A stretch of DNA of 64,000 nucleotides from Amycolatopsis sp. 2-15 (GCF_030285625.1 NZ_CP127294.1:9804001-9868000), one strand, 5' to 3'; shown: positions 24,719-33,340, counted from the first letter of the stretch. The notes: a model not told the origin generated them from the letters alone. Numbers and translations: made by a program.

Positions 24719-25474
24719 TCAGCTCTCGCCGAGCGTCTTCTGCAGGGCCTTGTTCGCCTTGCGCGCCATGTCGGCGACGGCTTCGCGGCGGGCGGCGTCG
24801 GCGGCGTAGTCGTCCTGGCGGTTGCGCACCACGCGCGCGGGCGAGCCCACCGCGATGGAGTAATCCGGGATGTCGCCGCGGACCACGGCGTGCGCGCCGA
24901 GCACGCAGCCGCGGCCGACGCGCGTTCCCTTGAGGACACTGACCTTCGTGCCGAGCCACGTGTCCGGACCGATGCGCACCGGCGACTTCACGATGCCCTG
25001 GTCCTTGATGGGCACGTGGATGTCAGCCGTCACGTGGTCGAAGTCGCAGATGTAGACCCAGTCGGCGACGAGGGTGGCGGCGCCGAGCTCGATGTCCAGG
25101 TAGCAGTTGATCACGTTCTGGCGCCCGAACACGGACTTGTCGCCGATGCGAAGGGACCCTTCGTGGCAGCGGATCGCGTTTCCGTCACCGATGTGGACCC
25201 AGCGGCCGATCTCGAGCCGCCCGTAGCCGGGGCGGCAGTGGATCTCCACGTCCTTCCCGAGGAACACCATGCCGCGCAGGATGATGTGGGGGTTGGCGAG
25301 CCGGAACTTGAGCAGGCGAAAGTACCGCACGAGGTACCACGGCGTGTACGCCCGATTGCGCAAAACCCAACGCAGCGAGTCGCGCGTCAGGAACTTCGCC
25401 TGGTGCGGGTCGCGCCGGGCCCGCCGCCAGGCGCGCACGCGGGACAACGCGGGCGCACCCCACATCGACGTCAT
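24719..25474 (-). CDS. Left-handed beta-helix (hexapeptide) acyltransferase, Rv3034c-like
   Basis: A 251-residue protein. Residues about 70-210 are hexapeptide repeats (RLEIGRWVHIGDGNAIRC, RIGPDTWLGTKVSVLKG and TRVGRGCVLGAHAVVRGDIPD), ending in the YSIAVGSPARVVRNR cap common to maltose/galactoside O-acetyltransferase relatives. The N-terminal part (RDSLRWVLRNRAYTPWYLVRYFRLLKFRL) is basic and helical. A gene of this kind (Rv3034c) belongs to the mycobacterial MGLP locus. Here it lies 16 kb away from the presumed partners. Acyl donor and acceptor are inferred only. Confidence 0.82.
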   Translation of the reverse strand: MTSMWGAPALSRVRAWRRARRDPHQAKFLTRDSLRWVLRNRAYTPWYLVRYFRLLKFRLANPHIILRGMVFLGKDVEIHCRPGYGRLEIGRWVHIGDGNAIRCHEGSLRIGDKSVFGRQNVINCYLDIELGAATLVADWVYICDFDHVTADIHVPIKDQGIVKSPVRIGPDTWLGTKVSVLKGTRVGRGCVLGAHAVVRGDIPDYSIAVGSPARVVRNRQDDYAADAARREAVADMARKANKALQKTLGES

Positions 25475-25527
25475 GCCGTTGACCGTAACCTGTGCGGGGA
25501 CGCCCGCCACAGGCAAGGGGAGCACGG

Positions 25528-26475
25528 ATGGGGAGCAAGCTGATCATCGACACCGACCCCGGTGTCGACGACGCTTTCGCGATCGCGCTGGCGGCGGTTT
25601 CCGCCGACGTCGAGCTGCTGGGGGTGACCACGGTCTTCGGCAACGTGCCGCTGACCAGCACCACCGCCAACGCCCGGCGCCTGCTTCAGCTGTGCGACCG
25701 CCCCGACGTGCCGGTCGCCGCCGGCGCTTCGCGGCCGTTGGTGCACCTGAACAAGCGCGGTTCGAGCCACGTCCACGGCAACGACGGGCTCTCCGGTCAC
25801 GCCGGCTCGCTGCCCGAGGCGACGCGGCCGTTGGAGTCGCTGGACGCCGTGGGGCTGATGGTCTCGCTGCTGGAAGCGTCCGACGAACCGGTGACGATCG
25901 CGCCGATCGGACCGCTTACGAACATCGCCGCGCTGCTCGCCGCGCACCCGGGCATCAAGTCGAAGATCTCGCGCATCGTGCTGATGGGCGGCGGCGTCGC
26001 GCGCGGCAACAGCACGGCCGTCGCCGAGTTCAACATCTGGGCGGACCCGGAGGCCGCGCACCGCGTGATCGCCGAGGACGACGTGCCGTGCGTGATGGTC
26101 CCCCTCGACCTCACCCACCGCTGCGCCGTGGACAGCGCGTGGCTGGCGAAGCTCGCCGCGTCGGGGCCACTGGGCCGAGCGCTGGACGGGCTGACGCCCG
26201 ACTACCTCGCCCACTACCGGCAGGTCCTGGGCTTCGACGGCATCGTGATGCACGACGCGGTGGCCGTCGCGGAGGCGATCAGCCCCGGGATTCTCCGGAC
26301 GGAGACCTACCCGGTGGACATCGACGTGACCGCGGGGCCCGCGCGCGGCATGACCCTCGTCGACCGCCGGGCGCTGCCGATCGATCCGACCGGACGGCCG
26401 ATCGAGGTCGCGGTCGACACCGACCTCGACGGGCTGCGGGAGTTCGTGCTTTCGAGACTTGCCGGGGGTCGGTGA
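25528..26475 (+). CDS. Inosine-uridine preferring nucleoside hydrolase family protein
   Basis: A 315-residue protein with the hallmark N-terminal IIDTDPGVDDAFAIALA (Ca2+-binding Asp cluster), then GVTTVFGNVPLTSTTAN, HGNDGLSG, PIGPLTNIAALL, LMGGGVARGNSTAVAEFNIWADPEAA and MHDAVAVAEAI. It cleaves the N-glycosidic bond of ribonucleosides for salvage. The ATG at 25528 follows AAGGGGAG. Its stop overlaps the start of the following cell-wall hydrolase (TGATG), so the two are translationally coupled although functionally unrelated. Confidence 0.93.
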   Translation: MGSKLIIDTDPGVDDAFAIALAAVSADVELLGVTTVFGNVPLTSTTANARRLLQLCDRPDVPVAAGASRPLVHLNKRGSSHVHGNDGLSGHAGSLPEATRPLESLDAVGLMVSLLEASDEPVTIAPIGPLTNIAALLAAHPGIKSKISRIVLMGGGVARGNSTAVAEFNIWADPEAAHRVIAEDDVPCVMVPLDLTHRCAVDSAWLAKLAASGPLGRALDGLTPDYLAHYRQVLGFDGIVMHDAVAVAEAISPGILRTETYPVDIDVTAGPARGMTLVDRRALPIDPTGRPIEVAVDTDLDGLREFVLSRLAGGR

Positions 26476-27929
26476 TGGCGGGGCCGTCGGAGGGTTCGCA
26501 GCCGTCGCCGATGAGTGGCGACGACGAGAACGCGGTTTCGCCACCGAGCGGCGACGGCCAGGTCAGTGGACCTTCGCCGATCAGTGGCGACAACCCGGGC
26601 GGCGCCGAGTCGCCGGCCAGGGGCGACGACCAGACCACCACCGCATCGCCGGTCACCGGCGATGGTTCAGCGACCGGCGAATCGTCGCTCGTCAGTGGCG
26701 ACGGCCAGGTCGGGCGCGAGTTTTCGGGTCCGGTTGAGCCGTTGGCACCGTTCTCCGCGGCGATGACGGAGCACGTGTCGCCGCTGAGTGGCGACGGTGA
26801 GAAGCCCCAGGTCGGGAAGCGGAAGTCGCGGCGGGGGCGGGCGGTTGTGGTGGTCGCGGCGGTCGTCGTGGCTGTCGCGGCGTTGGTGGTGGCCGTGCAG
26901 TTCGCGCCGGGGTCGGGGCAGCCGGCGACGACGGCCGCGGAGGCCTCGTCGCCGGCGCAGGCGCCCGTGCCGTCGGTGGCCGCGTCGAGTGCGGTGGTGC
27001 CGACGACGCAGCCGAACGTGCCGCAGCCCAGCGAGTTCGACGCGTGGGCGTCGAAGACGAGCCAGTGGCTGGACATCCCGCTGCGGGCGATGACGGGGTA
27101 CGCGGAGGCGACCGTCACGCTCACCAAGGAACAACCCGCGTGCCACCTGTCGTGGGTGACGCTCGCGGCCATCGGCAAAGTCGCGAGCGACCACGGGCGC
27201 GCGCAGGGCAACCACGTCGGTACCAACGGCGAGCTGGCCAAGCCGCTGGGCACCGTCGAGGTTCGCGATTTCTACGGCCGCGTCGTGTCGACGGCCAACG
27301 CGTCCGGGCCGATGCAGCTGGCGCCGGCGGTGTGGTCGAAGTGGCAGCGCAGCGCGTCGGGTGGCAAGCCCGATCCGCAGAACATCGACGACGCCGCCCT
27401 CACCGCGGGCCACGCGCTGTGCGCGGGTGGCCGCGATTTGGCGACGGACTGGTGGAACGCCGTTTCGTCATTGCAGGGCGCGCCCGTTTCGCTGCACCGG
27501 ATCCTGGCAACGGTGAACGTCTACGGCACCGTCGGGCAGGGCAGCCAGGCACCGAACCCCGCCGTGCTGAGCGCGGTCGACTTCGCGATCGACCAGATCG
27601 GCCTTCCCTACGTCTGGGGCGGCAACGGCAGCGGCGACCCGGATCCGGGCTTCGACTGCTCTGGCCTGACGACGGCCGCGTACGGCAGCGCGGGCGTGAA
27701 GCTCATGCGCACGGCGGACACGCAGTTCCACAGCGTCCCCCACGTGAGTGAACCCCAGCTGGGCGACCTGATCTTCTACGGTGAACCCACCACCAAGATC
27801 CACCACGTCGGCCTCTACATCGGCAACCAGCAGATGATCGACGCCCCGCAGACGGGCCAGGCCGTGCAGGTGCACCCGTACCGCAAGCCCGGCGACGACT
27901 ACGCCGGCGCTGGGCGACCAACGGCCTGA
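26475..27929 (+). CDS. Membrane-anchored NlpC/P60 peptidase with transglycosylase-like domain and repetitive tail
   Basis: A 484-residue protein. Residues 1-115 are a cytoplasmic Ser/Pro/Gly/Asp tail with seven SP-x-SGD-like repeats. Residues about 118-122 are basic (KSRRGR region) and 123-143 form one membrane helix. After a Ala/Pro linker comes a lytic-transglycosylase-like domain (SWVTLAAIGKVASDHG, then SGPMQLAPAVWSKW). The C-terminal NlpC/P60 domain has catalytic Cys in DPGFDCSGLTTAAYG and His in TKIHHVGLYIG. It probably cuts peptidoglycan glycan and stem peptides outside the membrane. The tail exists because an array of the dispersed palindrome is translated in frame. Confidence 0.88.
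   Translation: MAGPSEGSQPSPMSGDDENAVSPPSGDGQVSGPSPISGDNPGGAESPARGDDQTTTASPVTGDGSATGESSLVSGDGQVGREFSGPVEPLAPFSAAMTEHVSPLSGDGEKPQVGKRKSRRGRAVVVVAAVVVAVAALVVAVQFAPGSGQPATTAAEASSPAQAPVPSVAASSAVVPTTQPNVPQPSEFDAWASKTSQWLDIPLRAMTGYAEATVTLTKEQPACHLSWVTLAAIGKVASDHGRAQGNHVGTNGELAKPLGTVEVRDFYGRVVSTANASGPMQLAPAVWSKWQRSASGGKPDPQNIDDAALTAGHALCAGGRDLATDWWNAVSSLQGAPVSLHRILATVNVYGTVGQGSQAPNPAVLSAVDFAIDQIGLPYVWGGNGSGDPDPGFDCSGLTTAAYGSAGVKLMRTADTQFHSVPHVSEPQLGDLIFYGEPTTKIHHVGLYIGNQQMIDAPQTGQAVQVHPYRKPGDDYAGAGRPTA
26505..26795 (+). repeat. In-frame array of seven dispersed palindromes inside the cell-wall hydrolase gene
   Basis: Copies start at 26505, 26538, 26574, 26610, 26646, 26685 and 26778. Spacings are 33, 36, 36, 36, 39 and 93, all multiples of three. 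Each encodes SP(M/P/I/A/V/L)-(S/R/T)-GD or a near variant (SLVSGD at 26685). Example: TCGCCGATCAGTGGCGAC (26574-26591). Confidence 0.92.
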
Positions 27930-27932
27930 CAG

Positions 27933-29533
27933 TCACGGCACGTCGGTCCCCGCAATCCAACCCCAGGTCAGGGCCGACGCGATGGTGATGCCGCCGGCGA
28001 TGGTGCCCGGTCCGAAGACGGCCGCGGCGGCGTTGCCGGCCGCGTACAGCCCGGGGATGGGCTGACCGGTCCAGTCGAGCACGCGGGCGCGGTGGTCGGT
28101 GCGGGCTCCGCCCTTGGTGCCGACCGCGCTCGCGTGAACGGGGAGCGCGAAGAACGGCGGTTCGGAAACCGTGCCGAGGTTGGGGTGGGCCGCGGTGGCG
28201 TCGCCGAAGGCGCGTTCGTAGGCCGTTTCGCCGCGGTGGAAGTCGTCGTCGCGGCCGGCGTCGGCGGCCGCGTTGAAGCGGCTGACGGTGTCCTGCAGTG
28301 CGGCGGCGTCGATGCCGACCTGAGTGGCGAGCTTGTCGAGGCTGTCGGCGCTGGGAAGCCAATCGGGTAGCGGCTGGTGGGGCGGCACGCCGCCGACGGG
28401 GTAGCGGGCGTGGAACTGCGCGTCGCCGATCGCCCAGGCGGGGAGGTTGCGCGGGCGGTGGGTGTTGGCGTCGAGCTCGGCAAAGGCGCCTGCGCAGTTG
28501 TGGCTGGCCTCGTTGACGAACCGCCGGCCGGCCGCATTCACCCAGATCACGTGCGGCAGGTAGCGCTCGGCCATCACGAGCTGGGCCTGCGGGGTGGCGG
28601 CGTCGTCGGGCCAGCTCCGGCCGGGTGCTTGGAAGGCGGGCCAGGACCAGTATTCGCCAGTGCGGGACAACTGCGCCCCGGCGTCGGCGGCCAGCCGCAG
28701 GCCGTCGCCGTGCTGGACAGGCGGGGTGACAGGGTGGCTGAGCGGGCCCGCGAGCAGCTGTGACCGCAGGTCGGGATCGTGCTCGAACCCGCCGGTCGCG
28801 AGCACGACGCGGCGCGCGTGCAGCCGCCACGGGGCGCCGTCCCGTTCGGCCTCGACGCCGGTGATCTGTCCGTCGGTCCGGATCAGCCGTCGCACACGGC
28901 AGCCACGGACCAGTTCCACGCCGGCGGCCCGGCAGCCGCGCAACAGCCCGACGACAAGACCCGCGCCGAGCGCGACCTCCCCCGCGGCGAGCCGACGCTC
29001 CATCAGCTCGAAGGGCGGCGTGCCGCCGGCGAACATGCGGTGCTCGAAGAACTCGTCGTTGGTGAGCACAGCCGCGCCGTACGGCGGGGGCCACAGGAGC
29101 TCGTCGGGCGCGCCGAGGCCGTCGATGCTCAGCGGCCGAGCCTCGAGGTGCCGGGCGGGTTTGCCGCCGGGGAGCTCGGCGAACGTGTCGGGGTAGCCAT
29201 GGACCACGGTGAAGCGGATCGGGCTGTTTTCCTCGACGAAGTGGACCGCCGCCGGCACGGACCGCACGAAGGTCTCGACCAGCTCCGGATCGCGGCCGGG
29301 CGCGGCGGCGCCGCAGTAGGCCAGAGCCTCGTCCTCGCTGTCGGCGAAGCCGGCTTCGGCCTGCAATGGTTGTTCGGCGCCCAGACCTGGCCGCCGGACA
29401 CCGCCGTCGACCCACCCCAGCGCTGCGACGCCTCCAGCACGACCACGTCCTCGCCGCGGCCGGCGGCAGCCAACGCGGCGGCCAGCCCTGCGGCGCCCGA
29501 GCCGACGACCACGACGTCCGTCTTGTCTCTCAT
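27933..29533 (-). pseudogene. FAD-dependent oxidoreductase (3-ketosteroid dehydrogenase/fumarate reductase type), frameshifted
   Basis: The N-terminus from ATG 29533 reads MRDKTDVVVVGSGAAGLAAA and then VVVLEASQRWGGSTAVSGGQVWAPNNH, a complete dinucleotide-binding site. The rest of the enzyme (LQAEAGFADSEDEALAYC through FVNEASHNCAGAF to ending FGPGTIAGGITIASALTWGWIAG) is in another frame. The switch is at about 29365-29366, where CATTGCAG would need one more base (CATCTGCAG-like) to stay in frame. The remaining about 475 codons are otherwise undamaged, so this is a recent mutation or a sequencing error. It lies downstream of a TetR gene on the same strand, with an operator-like palindrome between them. 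Confidence 0.75.
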
Positions 29534-29550
29534 GGACCACACCTCTCAGG

Positions 29551-29570
29551 TTTGCGTACTAGTACACAAA
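29551..29570. promoter_or_regulatory. TetR-type operator upstream of the FAD oxidoreductase
   Basis: TTTGCGTACTAGTACACAAA is a 20-base palindrome with one mismatched pair, centred on GTACTAGTAC, a core common in TetR operators. It is 18 bases before the oxidoreductase ATG (29533) and just after the stop of the TetR gene (29586). Confidence 0.7.
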
Positions 29571-29585
29571 TCTGGGAGAATGATG

Positions 29586-30245
29586 TCAAGCGCGCGGGAG
29601 GAGGCCGTCCAGCAGGGCGTCGAGGCCTGCGGCGTAGTTGTCCCAGGCGTGGGGCCATTCGCCGGCCAGGGACGAGATCAACGGAAGCTCCTCGGGGTGG
29701 GCGTCGAGGACCATGGTGCGTTGCACCTGCGGAGCGTCCTGGTCACGCTCGGCCGCGTGCGTCGTCGTCGCGTGGCGAATGGTCAGCACGCCCACCGTGT
29801 ACTGCCAGACGATCCGGTACGCGGCGGCGGCCTGCCGGGGAGCGAGACCGGAGGCGACGAACCCGGCCAGAATCTCCTCCACCAGCCACAACACGGACGG
29901 GCCGGCCAGGTCGCCCTGCGCCAGCACACCGACCACCCACGGGTGCTCCGCCAGGGCGTCGTGCAGCTGTCGCCATAAAACGACCAAACGCCGGCGCGCG
30001 TCTTCCGGCAGCGTCGGCCGGGGCAGCGTGGCGGCGGTGTGGTCCAGCAGGAGCAACAGAAGCTCGTCTTTGTCGCGGACGTGCCGATAGAGCGCCATCG
30101 GGGAACAGCCGAGCTCGCGGGCGACGCGGCGCATGGTCAGCGCGTCGACGCCCTCGGTCGTGACGATCCGGCCGGCCGCCTCGACGATGTCGTCGCGCGA
30201 CCAGCGCGCGGGACGGCCCGGCCGGCCTGGTGCTGTCTCAGCCAT
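29586..30245 (-). CDS. TetR family regulator (TetR_C large-type)
   Basis: A 219-residue protein starting MAETAPGRPGRPARWSRDDI. The helix-turn-helix is in VDALTMRRVARELGCSPMALYRHVRDKDELLLLLLDH, the typical TetR class with the C-terminal TetR_C domain (WRQLHDALAEHPWVVGVL). It lies upstream of the frameshifted FAD oxidoreductase on the same strand and divergent from a second TetR gene. It may bind the GTACTAGTAC palindrome at 29551 and/or the pair at 30282-30317. Confidence 0.88.
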   Translation of the reverse strand: MAETAPGRPGRPARWSRDDIVEAAGRIVTTEGVDALTMRRVARELGCSPMALYRHVRDKDELLLLLLDHTAATLPRPTLPEDARRRLVVLWRQLHDALAEHPWVVGVLAQGDLAGPSVLWLVEEILAGFVASGLAPRQAAAAYRIVWQYTVGVLTIRHATTTHAAERDQDAPQVQRTMVLDAHPEELPLISSLAGEWPHAWDNYAAGLDALLDGLLPRA

Positions 30246-30281
30246 GGGCGCAGTCTCGCACCGTTCGGTCACTCGGTCCGA

Positions 30282-30317
30282 CTATACGAGCGTATAGTCG
30301 ACTACACAACTGTGTAG
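30282..30317. promoter_or_regulatory. Tandem 16-bp palindromic operators between divergent TetR genes
   Basis: CTATACGAGCGTATAG (30282-30297) and CTACACAACTGTGTAG (30302-30317) share the consensus CTAYACRASYGTRTAG. Each is palindromic except at the central two bases, and the centres are 20 bp apart, about two helical turns. They sit 37 bases upstream of the left TetR and 13 bases upstream of the right one. Confidence 0.78.
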
Positions 30318-30329
30318 CGAGAGGATGCC

Positions 30330-30941
30330 GTGGCCGAACCCGACGATCGGACGGCGCGCGCCCGGATCCGCGACGCGGCCATGCAGCTCTTCGGCGAGCA
30401 CGGGTTCGAGGGCGCGACGATCCGTGGCATCGCGGAGGCGGCGGGCGTCTCGTCGGGCCTGGTGCAGCACCACTTCGGGTCCAAGCAGGCGTTGCGCGAG
30501 GCGTGCGACGCCCATCTGGTGAAGCTGATCCACCGCCTCAACGATCAGGCGCTCGCGGGCGCGGGCGGCAATCACGTGGCGGCCGCGCGGATCGCCGTCG
30601 GGCCGTACCAGGCGTACCTCGCGCGGGCGTTGGTGGACGGCGGTGCCGCGCCGTTGTTCGACGAGATGGTGCGGCTGGGGGCGCGGTGGCTCGCCGACGT
30701 CGATCGGACGCGGCCGGACGCGCCGGACGTCGCGCCCGAAGTGCGGGCGGCGGTGAGTACCGCAATGGCGCTGTCGATCACGGTGCTGCACGAGCACGTG
30801 TCGCGCGCCATGGGTGTCGACGTGTTCAGCCCCGAGGGCGACGTGCTGCTCGCACGCGCCCTGATCGACCTCTATTCACACCCGATGCTCAGCGCCGACG
30901 ACGCGCGAAAGGCGCTCGACGGGATCGAGCGGCATCGGTGA
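30330..30941 (+). CDS. TetR family transcriptional regulator
   Basis: A 203-residue protein from GTG 30330 (GAGAGG ribosome site at 30319-30324). The helix-turn-helix is in GATIRGIAEAAGVSSGLVQHHFGSKQALREACDAHL. The ligand domain has no assigned ligand. It is followed after 18 bases by the carboxymuconolactone-decarboxylase-like gene, probably in one operon that it represses through the 30282-30317 operators. Confidence 0.9.
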   Translation: MAEPDDRTARARIRDAAMQLFGEHGFEGATIRGIAEAAGVSSGLVQHHFGSKQALREACDAHLVKLIHRLNDQALAGAGGNHVAAARIAVGPYQAYLARALVDGGAAPLFDEMVRLGARWLADVDRTRPDAPDVAPEVRAAVSTAMALSITVLHEHVSRAMGVDVFSPEGDVLLARALIDLYSHPMLSADDARKALDGIERHR

Positions 30942-30959
30942 CTTTGGGAGGAACCTGTC

Positions 30960-31862
30960 ATGCCTCATGCGACCCATGCCCGGATCACGCCGCTTCCATT
31001 GGCGGAACTGGCTCCCGAGGAGCAGAAGCTCGCGAAACTCGGTGCCGACGAGGTGATCCGGGTGCTCGCGCGGAACCCGTCGTTGATGAAGGCTTCGTCG
31101 GGTCTCGGCGAACACCTGCTGTCTCGAGGCAAGCTCCACCCGCGGGTCCGGGAATTGGTGATCTTGCGGGTCGCGCTGCGGTGTGAAGCGCCGTACGAGT
31201 GGGCCAACCACGTGCCCGCCGCGCTCGGCGCCGGCGCGACGGCAGAGGAGATCAACGCGCTGTCGGATCCGGCCGCGGTGTGGCCGCCCGGGGACGACGC
31301 GGTGCTCCGCGCGGCCGACGAGTTGTGCGCCGAGGCGTTCGTCTCGGACGAAACGTGGGCGGCTCTCGCGTCGACGCTCGATGAGGCGACGATCCTCGAG
31401 GTGCTGTTCCTCGTCGGCTATTACCGGATGATGGCGGGGTTCCTGAACTCCGCGGGCGTTGAGGTGAAGCCGGGGCAGCCGGTGCTGGGCGAGCGCGTGG
31501 CGCCGATGGTCGCGGCGGGACCGGTCGTGGCCGACGCGTTGCCGTTCAGCGGCGAAACCGGCGTCGACGGAACGTGGCACATCACCTTCACGCACCCCGC
31601 GGGGAGCAAAGAGCTGGTGCTGGACCTCGAAACCGGGGACGACGGCGTGACTGGGTCCATCGTGGACACTCAGCTGGGCGTGACGGTCCCCATCGTGTCG
31701 GGCGGTGTCGACGGTCACCGTCTGGACTTCACCGCCGTGGTGACCGATCCAGCGCGGTTCGACATCGGTGTGGTAGGCACAGTCGACGGCGACGTGTTCA
31801 CCGGATCGGTGACGATTTCGGGTGGCGGGACGTTCCCGTTTTCGGGTGTCCGCGCGGGGTGA
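30960..31862 (+). CDS. Carboxymuconolactone-decarboxylase/AhpD-like domain fused to a C-terminal beta-rich domain
   Basis: A 300-residue protein. Residues about 30-165 are the CMD/AhpD-like helical domain (SSGLGEHLLSRGKLHPRVRELVILRVALRCEAPYEWANHVPAA). The usual C-x-x-C pair is reduced to a single Cys in RCEAPYEW, with His as in non-peroxidase CMD proteins. Residues about 200-300 (DGTWHITFTHPAGSKELVLDLE to GGGTFPFSGVRAG) are a repetitive beta pattern like a small lipocalin- or streptavidin-like barrel. The hinge ADALPFSGETGVDG contains a palindrome copy (31539-31556). Ribosome site GGGAGGA. Typical family members stop near residue 185. Confidence 0.8.
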   Translation: MPHATHARITPLPLAELAPEEQKLAKLGADEVIRVLARNPSLMKASSGLGEHLLSRGKLHPRVRELVILRVALRCEAPYEWANHVPAALGAGATAEEINALSDPAAVWPPGDDAVLRAADELCAEAFVSDETWAALASTLDEATILEVLFLVGYYRMMAGFLNSAGVEVKPGQPVLGERVAPMVAAGPVVADALPFSGETGVDGTWHITFTHPAGSKELVLDLETGDDGVTGSIVDTQLGVTVPIVSGGVDGHRLDFTAVVTDPARFDIGVVGTVDGDVFTGSVTISGGGTFPFSGVRAG

Positions 31863-31946
31863 AGGCGCGGAAATGGCGCGCTTGACATGGTGGTCGGCTG
31901 CTAGCGTCGGATTCGTTCGTTCCGACTCCCGGATGGAATCCGCACT

Positions 31947-32303
31947 ATGCGCGCCAGCCTTCGTGCCGGCCTGAAGACGGCACTCAAGAACCGCGACCGC
32001 GTCGCCACCACCGCCCTGCGCTCGGCACTGGCGGCGATCGACAACGCCGAGGCCGTGCCGGTCGATCAGCTGTCCACGGGGACCGGGACGGACCACGTCG
32101 TGGGTGCGGCGCTGGGCGTCGGCGCCGCGGAGGCCGAGCGTCGTGAGCTGACGGAAGCCGACCTGCGGTCGATCGTCGAGAACGAGGTGCTCGAGCGCAC
32201 GACTGCCGCGGACGAGTACGAGCGGCTCGGCCGGACCGAGGCCGCGGAGCGGCTGCGCGCGGAAGCCGACGTGCTGAGGGAGCACCTGGAGCCGGCCTCC
32301 TGA
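31947..32303 (+). CDS. Short GatB/YqeY-domain protein
   Basis: A 118-residue protein: MRASLRAGLKTALKNRDRVATTALRSALAAIDNAEAV, then LTEADLRSIVENEVLERTTAADEYERLGRTEAAERLRAEADVL. The helical YqeY domain is related to the tRNA-binding tail of GatB. It is shorter than the usual ~150 residues, which is seen in other actinomycetes. Function unknown, possibly tRNA-linked. The interval 32304-32508 holds only a degenerate palindrome (32354-32371). Confidence 0.75.
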   Translation: MRASLRAGLKTALKNRDRVATTALRSALAAIDNAEAVPVDQLSTGTGTDHVVGAALGVGAAEAERRELTEADLRSIVENEVLERTTAADEYERLGRTEAAERLRAEADVLREHLEPAS

Positions 32304-32508
32304 GGTCGGATCCGGCGACGGCCGCGGGGCGGAAATGGGCACTGACCTCGGTGTCGCCGATTTCCGGCAACAGCACCAGCCGTTTGCCGGTCACGTCGGC
32401 TTCCCTTTCGCCGTGGGGTCGTCCACGAGGCCCGAAGGCTGATCTGCCTGCGGTGATACCGCGTGGACAGCACCGTTGGGAAGTCTGAGCGGCCGGTACC
32501 GTGGTGAC

Positions 32509-33330
32509 GTGAGCGGCAACGAGCTGGGAGATTTCCTGCGTGCGCAGCGAGCCCGGCTGGCGCCCGAGGACGCGGGCGTGACCGGTCATGGCCCGAGGAG
32601 GGTGAGCGGGCTGCGGCGCGAGGAGGTCGCGGTGCTGGCGGGCGTCAGCGCGGACTACTACGCGCGCCTCGAGCAGGGGCGTGAGCGCAACCCGTCCGGG
32701 CCGGTCCTGGACGCGCTCGGGCGGGCGCTGCGGCTGAACGCCGATGGCCTCTGGCACGCCTACCGTCTCGCCGGCCTCGTGCCACGGGTAGCCGAGCACC
32801 GGCGCGACGACGTCTCCCCCCAGCTCTTGCGGCTCATGGGCACCTTTCCCAACGCGGTCGCATACGTCACCAATCGGCGCCTCGACCTGCTGGCGACCAA
32901 CGCGCTCGCCGACGCGCTCCTGTCCCCCGTCGGCAAGCCGGCGAACATGGTGCGCACGCTGTTCCACAACCCGGCGGCGCGCGAGCTTTTCGTGGAGTGG
33001 GACGACATCGTGGCCAGCGCCGTCGACGCGTTGCGGCTCGCGAGCGGCTACGACCGCGAGGAGGTCGGTGAGCTCGTGGACGAGCTGCTGGCCACGAGCG
33101 AGGAATTCGCCGTTCTGTGGCGAAACCACGGTGTGAAGGGGCTCGCCGGGACGCGCAAGACGTTCCACCACCCCGCCGTCGGTCGGCTCGTGCTGGACTA
33201 CCAGACGTTCGACGTGCGCGACGCGTCCGGCCAGTACCTGCTGGTGGGCATCGCGGAGCCGGACAGCGCGAGCGCCGACGCACTGGCGTTGCTGGGGTCG
33301 TTGCCCGCGCTGGCCGGCCGGCCGCGGTGA
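32509..33330 (+). CDS. XRE family regulator with MmyB-type ligand-binding domain
   Basis: A 273-residue protein from GTG 32509. The N-terminal helix-turn-helix has the classic motif VSGLRREEVAVLAGVSADYYARLEQGRERNPSGPVLDALGRAL. The C-terminal MmyB-like PAS domain follows (RRLDLLATNALADALLSP, NMVRTLFHNPAARELFVEWDDI). Such regulators usually stand next to an SDR gene that they control, and here an SDR follows at 33447. A GGTGTG-C-CACACC palindrome lies just after the gene. Confidence 0.9.
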   Translation: MSGNELGDFLRAQRARLAPEDAGVTGHGPRRVSGLRREEVAVLAGVSADYYARLEQGRERNPSGPVLDALGRALRLNADGLWHAYRLAGLVPRVAEHRRDDVSPQLLRLMGTFPNAVAYVTNRRLDLLATNALADALLSPVGKPANMVRTLFHNPAARELFVEWDDIVASAVDALRLASGYDREEVGELVDELLATSEEFAVLWRNHGVKGLAGTRKTFHHPAVGRLVLDYQTFDVRDASGQYLLVGIAEPDSASADALALLGSLPALAGRPR

Positions 33331-33340
33331 GCTCAGCCAG

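Noticed and set aside
29366..29366. Programmed ribosomal frameshift in the FAD oxidoreductase
   Set aside because: No slippery heptamer or downstream pseudoknot is visible; a simple one-base loss or sequencing error is more likely.
32304..32508. Reverse-strand open frame VTGKRLVLLPEIGDTEVSAH in the gap before the XRE gene
   Set aside because: No ribosome site, overlaps the YqeY-like gene on the opposite strand, and part of it is palindrome-derived (LPEIGD).
33107..33124. Palindrome match in the XRE/MmyB gene (TCGCCGTTCTGTGGCGAA)
   Set aside because: The residues (EEFAVLWRNH) are conserved in the family at this position, so the match is probably chance.
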